42,984 nt of DNA from Candidatus Gastranaerophilales bacterium (GTDB lineage: Bacteria; Cyanobacteriota; Vampirovibrionia; Gastranaerophilales; Gastranaerophilaceae): assembly GCA_944325025.1 (NCBI GenBank), contig CALUYN010000015.1, forward strand, positions 1 to 42,984. Reading direction: 5' to 3'. The translations under genes and the position numbers were made by a program. Under the pieces are notes generated by a model. That model was not told where the DNA came from. It worked only from the letters and a program-made list of their open reading frames with translations, and searched no databases. Numbering within the stretch: position 1 is the first letter of the stretch; each line of letters begins with the position of its first letter. Shown piece after piece: positions 1 through 7,697 of the stretch.

Positions 1-473
1 GGCGGTGATGATAATTTACGAGGCTATCCAACTGATGTAAATGAAGATAAAGCATGGTATGACAGATATTCCGACCGCCGATTGAAATACGTTGGCAAAG
101 AAAACACATCAGGTCTTGAGAAAATCAAACAATTGAAAGTCTTTAACTATACCTTCAAAAAGACGAAAAGAAAACGCCTCACGTTGGTGTAATCGCTCAA
201 GATTTGCAAAAAGTCTTTCCAGATGCAGTTACAAAGGCCAAGGACGGATTTTTGAGAATACGTTTTGAAGATATGTTCTTTGCAATGATAAATGCCATAA
301 AAGAACTTGATTCACGTATCACAGCGCTAGAAAAAGAAAATCAAGAGTTAAAAGAGATTTTGAAACAAGTTCAGAATGACAACAGAAAGCTTAACGCAAC
401 TCTGAACCGAATTCAGGATGACAATAAAAAATTTGAAGCTCGCTTAAAGGCTCTTGAAGCAAAAATTAAATAG
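1..473 (+). pseudogene. S74 intramolecular chaperone domain, 5'-cut and frameshifted
   Basis: This is the C-terminal end of a protein carrying a peptidase S74 domain, the self-cleaving trimerisation chaperone found on phage tail spikes and some bacterial surface proteins. The start of the gene lies outside the window. The signature SDRRLK (bases 70-87), where family members cleave before the Ser, is followed by a leucine/lysine-rich segment and then HVGVIAQDLQKVFPDAV. The last third is a long coiled coil rich in Leu, Lys, Glu and Gln. The first half reads in frame 1 and stops at 190-192; the second half reads in frame 3. The frames join at the A-run at 157-161, where one more A would restore a continuous domain. 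It could be a true pseudogene, an assembly error in a homopolymer, or phase-variable slippage. Domain assignment is confident; the cause of the shift is open. Confidence 0.75.
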
Positions 474-528
474 ATTTGTTTATTCTGAATAAACGGCCGA
501 AAATTCGGCACGTTTACTTTCATTCCTT

Positions 529-561
529 CCCGCATAGAAATATGCGGGTTTTCTTTTGTTT
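529..561 (+). terminator. Rho-independent terminator after the S74 gene
   Basis: A perfect 8-bp stem (CCCGCATA with TATGCGGG) closes a GAAA tetraloop and is followed by TTTTCTTTTGTTT. It lies 56 bp after the stop of the S74 fragment and reads in the same direction. Confidence 0.85.
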
Positions 562-574
562 ATCAGTTATCACC

Positions 575-695
575 CCACCCCTGCCCTCCCCGTCCAGGTA
601 GGGAGAACAACAACAAAAAAACTTCCCTCTCACAAGGGAGGGCAACCTGTTGCAGCTATTCGTCATTGCGGAGCAGCTTCGCTGTCCGCAATCGC
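575..695. repeat. Intergenic GC-rich hairpin repeats
   Basis: This stretch holds CCCTCCCC/GGGAG-type palindromic pieces (about 583-642) like those seen at 18712-19036 and 21706-22125. It also holds a second element at 665-692, where ATTGCGGA pairs with TCCGCAAT and an inner CAGC/GCTG stem. Neither has a T-tract, so I read them as dispersed palindromic repeats rather than terminators. The short open frame across this region has the composition of a repeat and is not called. Confidence 0.55.
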
Positions 696-734
696 ATAAT
701 AGTTGCAATATGAATAAGATTACTACGCCGAATA

Positions 735-1235
735 CTATCTGTAATTCGTAAACTGCAAAGGATAGTCATACTTATCTTCATTTGAACGAAGAAGTTTTAT
801 AATATCTTGCAAATCATCTTTATCCTTGCCAGAAACCCTTACCTGATCACCTTGAATAGAAGCTTGAACTTTCTTCTTTGTTTCTTTAATATCAGCTACA
901 ATTTTTTTGGCAAGTTCCTGATTTAAACCCTTTTTCAAGTTATAAACCTGACGGACTTTTCCGCCCAAAGCATTTTCAACAGGCTGAGGGTCTAGAATTT
1001 TTATACTCAAATTCCTTTTTACAAGTTTAGACTGCAAAATATCATAAATATTGCGCAATTTCATTTCATCACTTGTTGTAATAGTTATTGCTTTATCTGC
1101 TTCAAGTTCAACTGTTGAGCCTGAATCTTTTAAATCAAAACGTGATGCGACATCGCGTTTTACTTGATCAACAGCATTTACAAGCTCCTGCCTGTCAAAT
1201 TCCGAAACAATATCAAAACTACAATCTTTTGCCAT
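735..1235 (-). CDS. yajQ: YajQ family nucleotide-binding protein
   Basis: A 166-residue cytoplasmic protein of the YajQ (DUF520) family, whose members bind c-di-GMP or nucleic acid and have been linked to transcriptional control; the exact role here is not evident. It shows the family start MAKDCSFDIVSEFDRQE, the central LKDSGSTVELEADKAITI strand region, and the ending KYDYPLQFTNYR. The length is the usual one for the family. The start is an ATG with an AAGGGGG ribosome-binding site 6 nt upstream. It stands alone, with a palindromic repeat rather than a clear terminator downstream on its strand. Confidence 0.9.
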   Translation of the reverse strand: MAKDCSFDIVSEFDRQELVNAVDQVKRDVASRFDLKDSGSTVELEADKAITITTSDEMKLRNIYDILQSKLVKRNLSIKILDPQPVENALGGKVRQVYNLKKGLNQELAKKIVADIKETKKKVQASIQGDQVRVSGKDKDDLQDIIKLLRSNEDKYDYPLQFTNYR

Positions 1236-1343
1236 TTGAACCCCCTTCTTTTTGTTATTAGTTATTATAACATGGAAAATGCAAGATAGAAACTACCTTG
1301 CATTTTGTTTTGGATGGGGGTCATGGATAAAATTTATTTTTGT

Positions 1344-1778
1344 CTACACAACTGATGTTTTACTCCAATTTTTAAATTTTTGCCATTGTCTTTTAAACCA
1401 ATTTGTTTTTTTGATTTTTGGCTTCTTATTCCCCTTAATCCAATTTATTAAGCCATCCCATTTATTACCTAAATACTTGGTCAATCCGCCTGAAGTTTTA
1501 ATGCCCTTTCGAATTCTGCCGATACCGCCGAGTGCAAGAATTATTGCCAACGCAGCACCTGCTATCTTCATTGTTTTTTTACCTTCATTTTCTTTTTTTT
1601 GCATAGTCTGGAATTTATCTTGATCAAGCTGTCTTGGCAGTTGAACACCGCCAAGATAAGAAGAATATGCGCCATACAGACCTGCGCCATACATTCCAAA
1701 CGGCATATTCAAAGGCCCCATTGTGCTGTTTGCAAGATCCTGATACATTATCGGAGTATCAAAATTACTACCTATCAT
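1344..1778 (-). CDS. Small membrane protein of unknown function
   Basis: I do not recognise this 144-residue protein. The N-terminal half is rich in Gly, Met, Tyr and Asn and has no signal peptide. One hydrophobic segment (KIAGAALAIILALGGIG) sits in the middle. The C-terminal tail is strongly basic, with repeated Trp-Lys pairs (WIKGNKK, WFKRQWQKFKNW), which suggests contact with the inner face of a membrane or with nucleic acid. The ATG at 1778 is chosen over the TTG at 1784 because GGAG lies 9 nt before it. The opposite-strand open frame over the same bases is a shadow. Its promoter region contains an ACATTTCTTAACA motif shared with two other intergenic regions. Confidence 0.7.
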   Translation of the reverse strand: MIGSNFDTPIMYQDLANSTMGPLNMPFGMYGAGLYGAYSSYLGGVQLPRQLDQDKFQTMQKKENEGKKTMKIAGAALAIILALGGIGRIRKGIKTSGGLTKYLGNKWDGLINWIKGNKKPKIKKTNWFKRQWQKFKNWSKTSVV

Positions 1779-1862
1779 AACCAATTTCTCCAGATTGAAA
1801 ACTAACCTTATTTATATAAAGTATTTTTCTTTGGAAAAATTTACTAAATTGTTAAGAAATGT

Positions 1863-1959
1863 AAAAAGCACTATTCTAAAACTCTGAATTTTTTTCAGAA
1901 ACCTGTCTTAAATCCTGAAACAAGTGCAGGATGACGAGGTAATAAGAATAGTACTTTTT
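1863..1959 (-). terminator. Long-range terminator of rpmI-rplT with a repeat in its loop
   Basis: Two 15-nt arms at 1945-1959 and 1863-1877 pair on the minus strand (AAAAAGTACTATTCT with AGAATAGTGCTTTTT, one G-U pair). The 3' arm ends in TTTTT. They lie just downstream of rplT. The 67-nt loop contains a palindromic repeat (1912-1935) and a small TCTGAA/TTCAGA hairpin, as if a short terminator had been split by a repeat insertion. Confidence 0.5.
1912..1935. repeat. REP-like palindrome (ATCCTGAA...TGCAGGAT)
   Basis: A degenerate copy of a dispersed palindrome also seen at 13735-13755, 17949-17969, about 19722-19745 and 24032-24052. Several copies continue into GATGACG. The arms vary together (CCTGAA/TTCAGG, CCCGAA/TTCGGG, TTCTGAA/TTCAGAA), which points to selection on the hairpin. 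Confidence 0.6.
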
Positions 1960-1978
1960 ATAATATTATTTATACTAA

Positions 1979-2329
1979 TTACTTAGCAGATTTTACAGCA
2001 TCAAATACAACTGAAAAAGCTTCAGGGTCTTTTACAGCCATATCTGCAAGCATTTTTCTGTTAACAACGATATTAGCTTTTTTGCAAGCGTTAACAAATC
2101 TTGAATAGCTCATACCGCGTTCTCTTACAGCTGCATTAATTCTTACAATCCACAAACGACGCATATTGCGTTTTGTAGTGCGTCTATCTCTGTAAGCATA
2201 TTTTAAAGCTTTCATCACTGCAATATTAGCAACTTTGAAAATTCTGCTTCTTGCACCGATAAAGCCTTTAGCCAATTTTAATATTTTTTTATGTCTTTTA
2301 CGTAATACATTACCGCGTTTTACTCTCAT
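1979..2329 (-). CDS. rplT: 50S ribosomal protein L20
   Basis: L20 binds 23S rRNA early in assembly of the large subunit. The 116-residue product has the expected length and the family start [20 protein letters not shown], with the conserved block [22 protein letters not shown] in the middle. GGAGG lies 5 nt before the ATG. It follows rpmI by 10 bp and is clearly cotranscribed with it. infC, which often precedes this pair, is not next to it here. In other bacteria L20 represses its own operon by binding the leader; the 5' region of rpmI has a hairpin that could do this, but I cannot show it. Confidence 0.97.
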   Translation of the reverse strand: MRVKRGNVLRKRHKKILKLAKGFIGARSRIFKVANIAVMKALKYAYRDRRTTKRNMRRLWIVRINAAVRERGMSYSRFVNACKKANIVVNRKMLADMAVKDPEAFSVVFDAVKSAK

Positions 2330-2339
2330 TTACTGCCTC

Positions 2340-2549
2340 CTATCTCGCATACTTTCTGTAAGGTAACTCTTTTGAAATCAATTTGAAATGTGAATTTGAA
2401 ATTGAAATCGTCTTGAAAATTCTGCGTTTTCTTGAAGCAGATTTGTGTTGAAGTAAGTGACCGATACCTGCTTGTCTTCTTACGATTTTGCCTGTTGCAG
2501 TAACTTTGTAGCGTTTTGCAGCAGACTTGTGTGTTTTCATTTTTGGCAT
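2340..2549 (-). CDS. rpmI: 50S ribosomal protein L35
   Basis: A 69-residue, very basic ribosomal protein with the family start [22 protein letters not shown] and the motif [17 protein letters not shown] lies directly upstream of the ATG. It is the first gene of the rpmI-rplT operon. The leader of about 100 nt between its promoter and start includes a GCTTTGG/CCAAAAGC hairpin. Confidence 0.97.
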   Translation of the reverse strand: MPKMKTHKSAAKRYKVTATGKIVRRQAGIGHLLQHKSASRKRRIFKTISISNSHFKLISKELPYRKYAR

Positions 2550-2652
2550 TTTGTCCTCCTTTTTTTTGCCGCCAATATGCAGCGCATTTTAACGGCCGGT
2601 GTGTACTAAAGAAGCTTTTGGCATACCAAAGCCATAAAACTTCTGCAAAACA

Positions 2653-2681
2653 ATTATATTATGCAGAATATCTATTTGCAA
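2653..2681 (-). promoter_or_regulatory. Sigma70-type promoter of rpmI-rplT
   Basis: On the minus strand TTGCAA (2676-2681) and a perfect TATAAT (2653-2658) are separated by 17 bp. It starts 19 bp after the stop of the MBL-fold gene and leaves a leader of about 100 nt before rpmI. Confidence 0.7.
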
Positions 2682-2699
2682 GCATTTTGTTTAAATATC

Positions 2700-3491
2700 T
2701 TAATCAAAAGAAAGTTTTAATCCTGAATAAACTTCTTTAACTTTTAAATATTCTGATAATACTAGCTTAGAATTTAAATCACAGCAATGTCCCGGATAAA
2801 AGTTTTTGATATTTAAAGTCCTTAAATAAATTCCGAGTTCTCTTATTTTGTATTCTGTTTTATCACGAAGCCATATTCCGCCGATTAATGTATCTATTCG
2901 TTCTTCCTTTGTTACTTTTTTTGCATGCTCTATTATGTTAGGCAAGCCTATATGAGAACATCCTGCCATAATAACAAGGCCGTCAATGCCTTTATACACA
3001 ACGGCTGTTTCATCATTGTACTTATAATCAGATTTATATTTTATCGGAATTTCACCTAAAAATACAAGTTTTGAAGTTAACCAAACAGGCTGATAAGATA
3101 ATTCCAAATCAAAAACATCGCATAAATCGCCGGCATTACCGGGGAAACCGATATTACGTTTTTGTGAGTCCAATTTTGGTTCAAAAACATCAGGATGGGC
3201 ATAAATAGTTTTATGGGTTAAGCTTATACCCGCAGCAAGCATTTTACGATATAAAATATCTAACCTGATAAGCCCTGCAGTATGATCATTATGTCCGTGA
3301 GATAATACAATCTCGGTAACTTCTGTTAAATCAAGTCCCATCTTATATGCATTTTTTATAAAAATATCGCTGTAACCGCAGTCAAAGAGTATTTTCTGGT
3401 AATCGTTTTCTAACAGAAAAGAAAGCCCTGGCTCAGCAAGCATATTAATATTACATCCTGCATTATTGTCAACTAGTACCGTGAAATCCAT
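2700..3491 (-). CDS. MBL-fold metal-dependent hydrolase (COG1237-like)
   Basis: A 263-residue metallo-beta-lactamase fold protein. The metal motif SHGHNDH is at residues 64-70, with further likely metal ligands His180 (GCSHIG) and His235 (YPGHCC). The arrangement, with the SHGHxDHTAGL motif, the MAGCSHIG block and GGxWL, resembles the group that includes the archaeal dihydropterin ribofuranosyl-aminobenzene phosphate synthase and many bacterial members of unknown substrate. The substrate cannot be inferred here. ACGAGGAA lies just before the ATG. It follows nadE after 62 bp and may be the last gene of the murC cluster transcript. Confidence 0.8.
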   Translation of the reverse strand: MDFTVLVDNNAGCNINMLAEPGLSFLLENDYQKILFDCGYSDIFIKNAYKMGLDLTEVTEIVLSHGHNDHTAGLIRLDILYRKMLAAGISLTHKTIYAHPDVFEPKLDSQKRNIGFPGNAGDLCDVFDLELSYQPVWLTSKLVFLGEIPIKYKSDYKYNDETAVVYKGIDGLVIMAGCSHIGLPNIIEHAKKVTKEERIDTLIGGIWLRDKTEYKIRELGIYLRTLNIKNFYPGHCCDLNSKLVLSEYLKVKEVYSGLKLSFD

Positions 3492-3553
3492 TAATTCCTC
3501 GTAAACATATATATTTCATTATAACAATATTTTTCATGAATTGCAATATTGTA

Positions 3554-4957
3554 TTAATAAAATTTTTGTACAACAGGCAAATTCACCCCGTTACAGAAAG
3601 AGCGTTCGGTTAATCTCACACCTAAACAGCCCTGATGGCGTTTAAACTGCATTCTGTAAATTGTTTTTATAGTTTTGTCAACAATTGATTTATCATATTT
3701 AGCATAAATTTCTTCCACAGGTCTGTTTTGTTCTATATACATTTCGATAATATCATCCAAAACCGCGTATTCAGGAAGCCTGTCCTGATCTTTCTGGCCG
3801 GGATGAAGCTCTGCTGATGGAGCCTTATCAATAATCGCCTGCGGAATTACCTCTTTATCTTTGTTCAAATAATTTGAAAGCTTATATACATTTGTTTTTG
3901 TCAAATCACAAATTAAATTCAATCCACCTGCAAGGTCGCCGTATAGAGTTCCAAACCCCATAGCGCTTTCAGACTTGTTGCCTGTGGATAGAAGAAGTCT
4001 GTTTTCTCTGTTTGAATAAAACATCAAAATCAAAGCTCTCAAACGTGCCTGTAAATTTTCTTCAGCAAGGTCGTGAAGTCTTTCTCTATCTTTCATAAAC
4101 GCGTCAAATAACGGGGTTATCGGCTCCTTAATTGTCTTTATCCCCAGATTTTCAGCAAGTTTAAGACTGTCTGTAACACTGCCTTCCGATGAAAACATGC
4201 TCGGCATTAAAATCCCGAGAACATTTTCAGCACCAAGAGCTTTTACAGCAAGAACAGCCGTCAAGGCACTGTCTATACCGCCTGAAAGCCCGAGAATTAC
4301 TCTCTTAAACCCTGTATTTTCGCAGTATTCTTTCAATGCAAAAGTCGTAACATTTAAAACCTCCTCTTCCATAGGTTTGTCAGTAAAATTAATCTGTTTT
4401 GAAAAATCAACATTAGCAGCACATTCCTCACAAACAGGAGCCTGATAAACAAGTTCGTTTTTGCTATTTTTTGCAAAACTTCCGCCTGCATAGATATTTG
4501 AATCAGCCATACCTATAGCATTTACATATATAAAATCGCATTTAGTTTCAATGCTTTCGAAAAAATCTTTATATGTATTCATAGCAAAATATCTATTTTT
4601 AGCAAGAATATACAAATCGCATTCGACGTTCTCAATAAATGTATCTGATACAAAGACTTTCTTTCCGCAAATGTCATAATAACCATTATCAGACAATTCT
4701 ATTTTTCCGTTTCTGACTAACACATCACCGATTAATAATACAGGTTTGAAGTTTTTATCAGCTATATTATTATAAAAATCAATCTGAGCTTTTCTACAAT
4801 CCGCATCCAATGCTAAATCTTTCCCGCCGATTGCCTCAATATCTGCGCTCGGGAAGATAATTAAATCAGCATTATCATCTACATTATCTACAATACTATT
4901 CAAATTAAAATTGAAATCTCCGGTTTTAAACCTTGTTTGTGCTAATAAAATTTTCAT
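3554..4957 (-). CDS. nadE: NAD synthetase with a degenerate glutaminase domain
   Basis: NadE makes NAD from deamido-NAD, ATP and an ammonia source. The synthetase half looks intact: SGGIDSAL at residues 225-232, STGNKSE, TLYGDLAGG and the PSAELHPGQKDQD block. The N-terminal half is recognisable as the nitrilase-like glutaminase domain (LIIFPS at 32-37, FIYVNAIG at 142-149, AGGSFA) but has decayed. The usual catalytic Glu after FP is Ser36-Ala37, the Lys of the K..LP motif is missing, and the region that should carry the CED-type nucleophile Cys is shortened. At 467 residues it is about 80-100 shorter than normal two-domain enzymes. I infer that it uses free ammonia. It follows ftsQ by 12 bp. 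Confidence 0.88.
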   Translation of the reverse strand: MKILLAQTRFKTGDFNFNLNSIVDNVDDNADLIIFPSADIEAIGGKDLALDADCRKAQIDFYNNIADKNFKPVLLIGDVLVRNGKIELSDNGYYDICGKKVFVSDTFIENVECDLYILAKNRYFAMNTYKDFFESIETKCDFIYVNAIGMADSNIYAGGSFAKNSKNELVYQAPVCEECAANVDFSKQINFTDKPMEEEVLNVTTFALKEYCENTGFKRVILGLSGGIDSALTAVLAVKALGAENVLGILMPSMFSSEGSVTDSLKLAENLGIKTIKEPITPLFDAFMKDRERLHDLAEENLQARLRALILMFYSNRENRLLLSTGNKSESAMGFGTLYGDLAGGLNLICDLTKTNVYKLSNYLNKDKEVIPQAIIDKAPSAELHPGQKDQDRLPEYAVLDDIIEMYIEQNRPVEEIYAKYDKSIVDKTIKTIYRMQFKRHQGCLGVRLTERSFCNGVNLPVVQKFY

Positions 4958-4969
4958 AATTTACTCCTG

Positions 4970-5875
4970 CTACTGTAATTTCAGATAGTTAACCTTTTCC
5001 CAGCTCAAATCCAAATATTTGACTTTAGAATCCACAAGTTTTACCTGAGGCAAAATCGAAGGAATTCTTTCAATCCTTTTAAATACATTCTCATCAAGTT
5101 TACCTAGCCTAATATTAATTGTTTTTATTTTTACATAAATGTCATTTGGATTTCTAAAATCTATATATTCAACAGGTTCCTTTGAATACGTTTCTACATA
5201 TTTAGCAATTTTTTCAATCTGCTTTATCTTATCTGTGTTCCATTTTCTGTAGTCATCACCCTTGTTTCCGTATGAAAGGACTAAAATAGTTTTGTATGAG
5301 GGTTTCAACGGTAAAAATTCCCGCCCTATCAACTTTCCATCGGTTGTAAAAAATGCAACCGGAGCAACTTTTGCATCAGGTGAAATAGTAATTGCAGGAA
5401 TTCGTTCTCTTACAATAATCTGCATCCTTGCAGGGAAAGCATAGCGCCTTATGTAAACATTTTCAATTGGTGCAAGTTTCATCAATTCTTTTTTTATAGA
5501 ATCTGTTCTTGCCATATATATAGGGACATTTGGCACATCACTGTTTTTTAACAGCGCGAGAATTTTATGCGACGGCACAATATTATTGTTTATAATTTCA
5601 ACAGCTCCTCCGCCGACACGATTGAATGCTGTTTTAGGCATATACCAACCGCGGCATTTTGAACAATAAACCAACAAAAATATGAAAAATAAAGAAAGAA
5701 AAAATCTCATAAATGCACGGAAACGTTCCTGCTTTATACGTCCTTTTCTTACAAGACGCTCCCTGCGTTTTTTCTTAACCAGATGTTTGCCATCGTCTAT
5801 TGGCGGCTGATTAGCAATATCCTGTTCTTCTGTATATTCTTCCTGTATTGATATTTCTGTTATTTCTTCATCCAT
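4970..5875 (-). CDS. ftsQ: Cell division protein FtsQ-like (POTRA)
   Basis: FtsQ is a single-pass inner-membrane divisome protein that links early and late division factors. The 301-residue product has a charged cytoplasmic N-terminus, a basic stretch (KKKRRERLVRKGRIK), one transmembrane segment at about 55-71, and a periplasmic POTRA region (about 85-155) with the typical APIENVYIRRYAFPARMQI and VRERIPAI signatures. The position after murC, murB and ddl matches the dcw order of many bacteria and supports the name, although the sequence is divergent. Its ATG overlaps the ddl stop by one base (TAATG), implying translational coupling. Confidence 0.85.
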   Translation of the reverse strand: MDEEITEISIQEEYTEEQDIANQPPIDDGKHLVKKKRRERLVRKGRIKQERFRAFMRFFLSLFFIFLLVYCSKCRGWYMPKTAFNRVGGGAVEIINNNIVPSHKILALLKNSDVPNVPIYMARTDSIKKELMKLAPIENVYIRRYAFPARMQIIVRERIPAITISPDAKVAPVAFFTTDGKLIGREFLPLKPSYKTILVLSYGNKGDDYRKWNTDKIKQIEKIAKYVETYSKEPVEYIDFRNPNDIYVKIKTINIRLGKLDENVFKRIERIPSILPQVKLVDSKVKYLDLSWEKVNYLKLQ

Positions 5876-6825
5876 TATTTATTCAATCCGGCGCTGTTTA
5901 ATATTAAAAGCACTAATTCATCATAATTTATACCCATAGCAGCAGCCTGAGCCGGCAAATCGCTTATGACTGTCATACCAGGAATTGTATTGATTTCTAG
6001 TAAATACGGTATATTATCTTTCATCATAAAATCAATTCTTGCCAATCCTCTGCAGCCTGCTGTTTCAAACGCTTTAACAGCAACTTCTTTTACATGTTTT
6101 GTAACACTTTCTGCTAAATTTGCAGGACAGATAAAATCAGACATTCCTTTTGTGTATTTTGCTTCAAAGTCATACCATTCGGTTTTTGGTCTTATTTCAA
6201 GAATTTCTGTGGCAAACGGCTCACCGTTGCATTCAAGCACACCGACTGTAACAAAAAATCCGTCAATATATTCTTCAATCAAAACATCATCATTATATTT
6301 TACGGCAACTTCATAAGCAGATTTCAAATCTTCTTTCCTGTCAACTTTTGTCATACCAAAGCTTGAACCTTCGCAGACAGGTTTTACAAACAGAGGATAA
6401 GTTAAATCTTTTGTCTTTTCAAACAGGTCTTCTCCCTTTCTTACAAAAGCAGATTTTGCCATCGGGATATCCGGATTTGTAGATAAAATACGTTTAGTAA
6501 ACTCTTTATTCATGCAAAGAGAACTTGCCATAACACCGCATCCTGTATAAGGGATCCCTAAAATTTCCAACAACCCTTGAATACATCCGTCCTCACCGTA
6601 TTTGCCGTGCAGTGCGTTAAAAGCACAATCATAATTGCCTTCTTTTAATTTTAATGCAATATCTTTATCTACAACAACCATTTCCGCATTTTTAAACCCT
6701 TGACGCTGCAATGCTTCAAAACAGCCTTTGCCCGAACGCATTGAAACTTCAGCTTCTGATGACATTCCGCCGCAAAGTACGGCAATTTTAGCATTTTTAT
6801 CTATTTTTGATACAATATTTTGCAT
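5875..6825 (-). CDS. ddl: D-alanine--D-alanine ligase
   Basis: Ddl joins two D-alanines with ATP to make the terminal dipeptide of the peptidoglycan stem. The 316-residue product has the N-terminal GGMSSEAEVSMRSG motif, the NALHGKYGEDG loop, the ATP-grasp core (FVKPVCEGSSFG, VLIEEYIDG) and the metal-binding end ARIDFMMKDNIPYLLEINTIPGM. The length is normal. GAGG lies 7 nt before the ATG. The 5' end lies inside murB and the 3' end abuts ftsQ, so it belongs to the coupled envelope operon. Confidence 0.95.
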   Translation of the reverse strand: MQNIVSKIDKNAKIAVLCGGMSSEAEVSMRSGKGCFEALQRQGFKNAEMVVVDKDIALKLKEGNYDCAFNALHGKYGEDGCIQGLLEILGIPYTGCGVMASSLCMNKEFTKRILSTNPDIPMAKSAFVRKGEDLFEKTKDLTYPLFVKPVCEGSSFGMTKVDRKEDLKSAYEVAVKYNDDVLIEEYIDGFFVTVGVLECNGEPFATEILEIRPKTEWYDFEAKYTKGMSDFICPANLAESVTKHVKEVAVKAFETAGCRGLARIDFMMKDNIPYLLEINTIPGMTVISDLPAQAAAMGINYDELVLLILNSAGLNK

Positions 6826-7697
6826 AACTCAACCTCTTTTTCATTTTTTCCGCCAAGGTATCTTACCTCTGGCTTTAGTTTTATATTGAATTTTTCTTTA
6901 ACTCTTTTGTACATTTCATACATAACTGTCAAAACATCAAGCGATGTCCCGTCATTGTCATTGATTATAAAGTTTGCATGATTTTCCCAAACATGAACGC
7001 CTCCGGATACAAAGCCTTTCATACCTGCTTCTTCCAAAAGTCTGCCTGCAGAATTACCTTCAGGATTTCTAAATGTGCTGCCGCAGTTCGGCAAGGTTAA
7101 AGAAGGCTGTTTGCTCAATCTGAAAGACAAATTTTCATCCATTTTTGCCTGAATTTCATCAGTGGACTTTTCTTTGAGTTCAAATTCAGCTTCTAACACC
7201 GAATAAGGTTTTCTTTGGCAGATTGAAGTTCTGTAGCTGAATTCCATATCAGAATTGCTTAATGTTATAACACCTTTTTCAGGGCAGTAAACTTTTGCGG
7301 ATTTAAGAACGTCCGCAATCATCTGACCGTGAGCGCCGGCGTTCATAAAGACTTCACCGCCGACAGAACCTGGGAATGCTACCATAAATTCAAGCCCGCT
7401 CAAGTGATTTTCCAAAGCAAGTTTAGATAATTTTGTACCTCTTACACCTGCTCCTGCAGTCACGATATTACCGTCAAAGCTTATATTATCCATCTTTTTG
7501 GTTAGGATAACAGCTCCATCATAACCATCTGAGGAAACAAGCACATTAGATAAATTCCCCGCAACAAAAGCACTAGGTTCTTTTTCTATTACCTGAACAA
7601 ATTCAGCAACATTTTCAGGGAAATATACTCGTGCGATTTTCCCTCCGATTTTAAATGAAGTTAATTTTTTTACATCAAAATTTTCTTTATAATCCAA
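6801..7697 (-). CDS. murB: UDP-N-acetylenolpyruvoylglucosamine reductase
   Basis: MurB is the FAD enzyme that reduces UDP-GlcNAc-enolpyruvate to UDP-MurNAc. The product shows the FAD-binding N-terminus (SFKIGGKIA, AGNLSNVL), the PGSVGGEVFMNAGAHG block, SYRTSIC, the GSTFRNP motif with the likely proton-donating Ser, and a final KPEVRYLG. No ATG exists near the 5' end. I place the start at a TTG (7697) with AGAAGG 8 nt upstream; a TTG at 7718 is an alternative with no visible ribosome-binding site. The gene overlaps murC at its 5' end and ddl at its 3' end. Confidence 0.93.
   Translation of the reverse strand: MDYKENFDVKKLTSFKIGGKIARVYFPENVAEFVQVIEKEPSAFVAGNLSNVLVSSDGYDGAVILTKKMDNISFDGNIVTAGAGVRGTKLSKLALENHLSGLEFMVAFPGSVGGEVFMNAGAHGQMIADVLKSAKVYCPEKGVITLSNSDMEFSYRTSICQRKPYSVLEAEFELKEKSTDEIQAKMDENLSFRLSKQPSLTLPNCGSTFRNPEGNSAGRLLEEAGMKGFVSGGVHVWENHANFIINDNDGTSLDVLTVMYEMYKRVKEKFNIKLKPEVRYLGGKNEKEVELCKILYQK

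Noticed and set aside
520-708. 62-codon minus-strand frame
   Set aside because: It is made of palindromic repeat sequence, has Cys-rich low-complexity composition and no ribosome-binding site.
1252-1623. 123-codon plus-strand frame
   Set aside because: It lies antisense to the better supported membrane protein gene at 1344-1778 and has a phenylalanine-rich shadow composition.
2550-2652. L20 autoregulatory leader of a known class
   Set aside because: A hairpin is present, but I could not match it to the known leader structures, so only a plain hairpin is noted in the rpmI entry.
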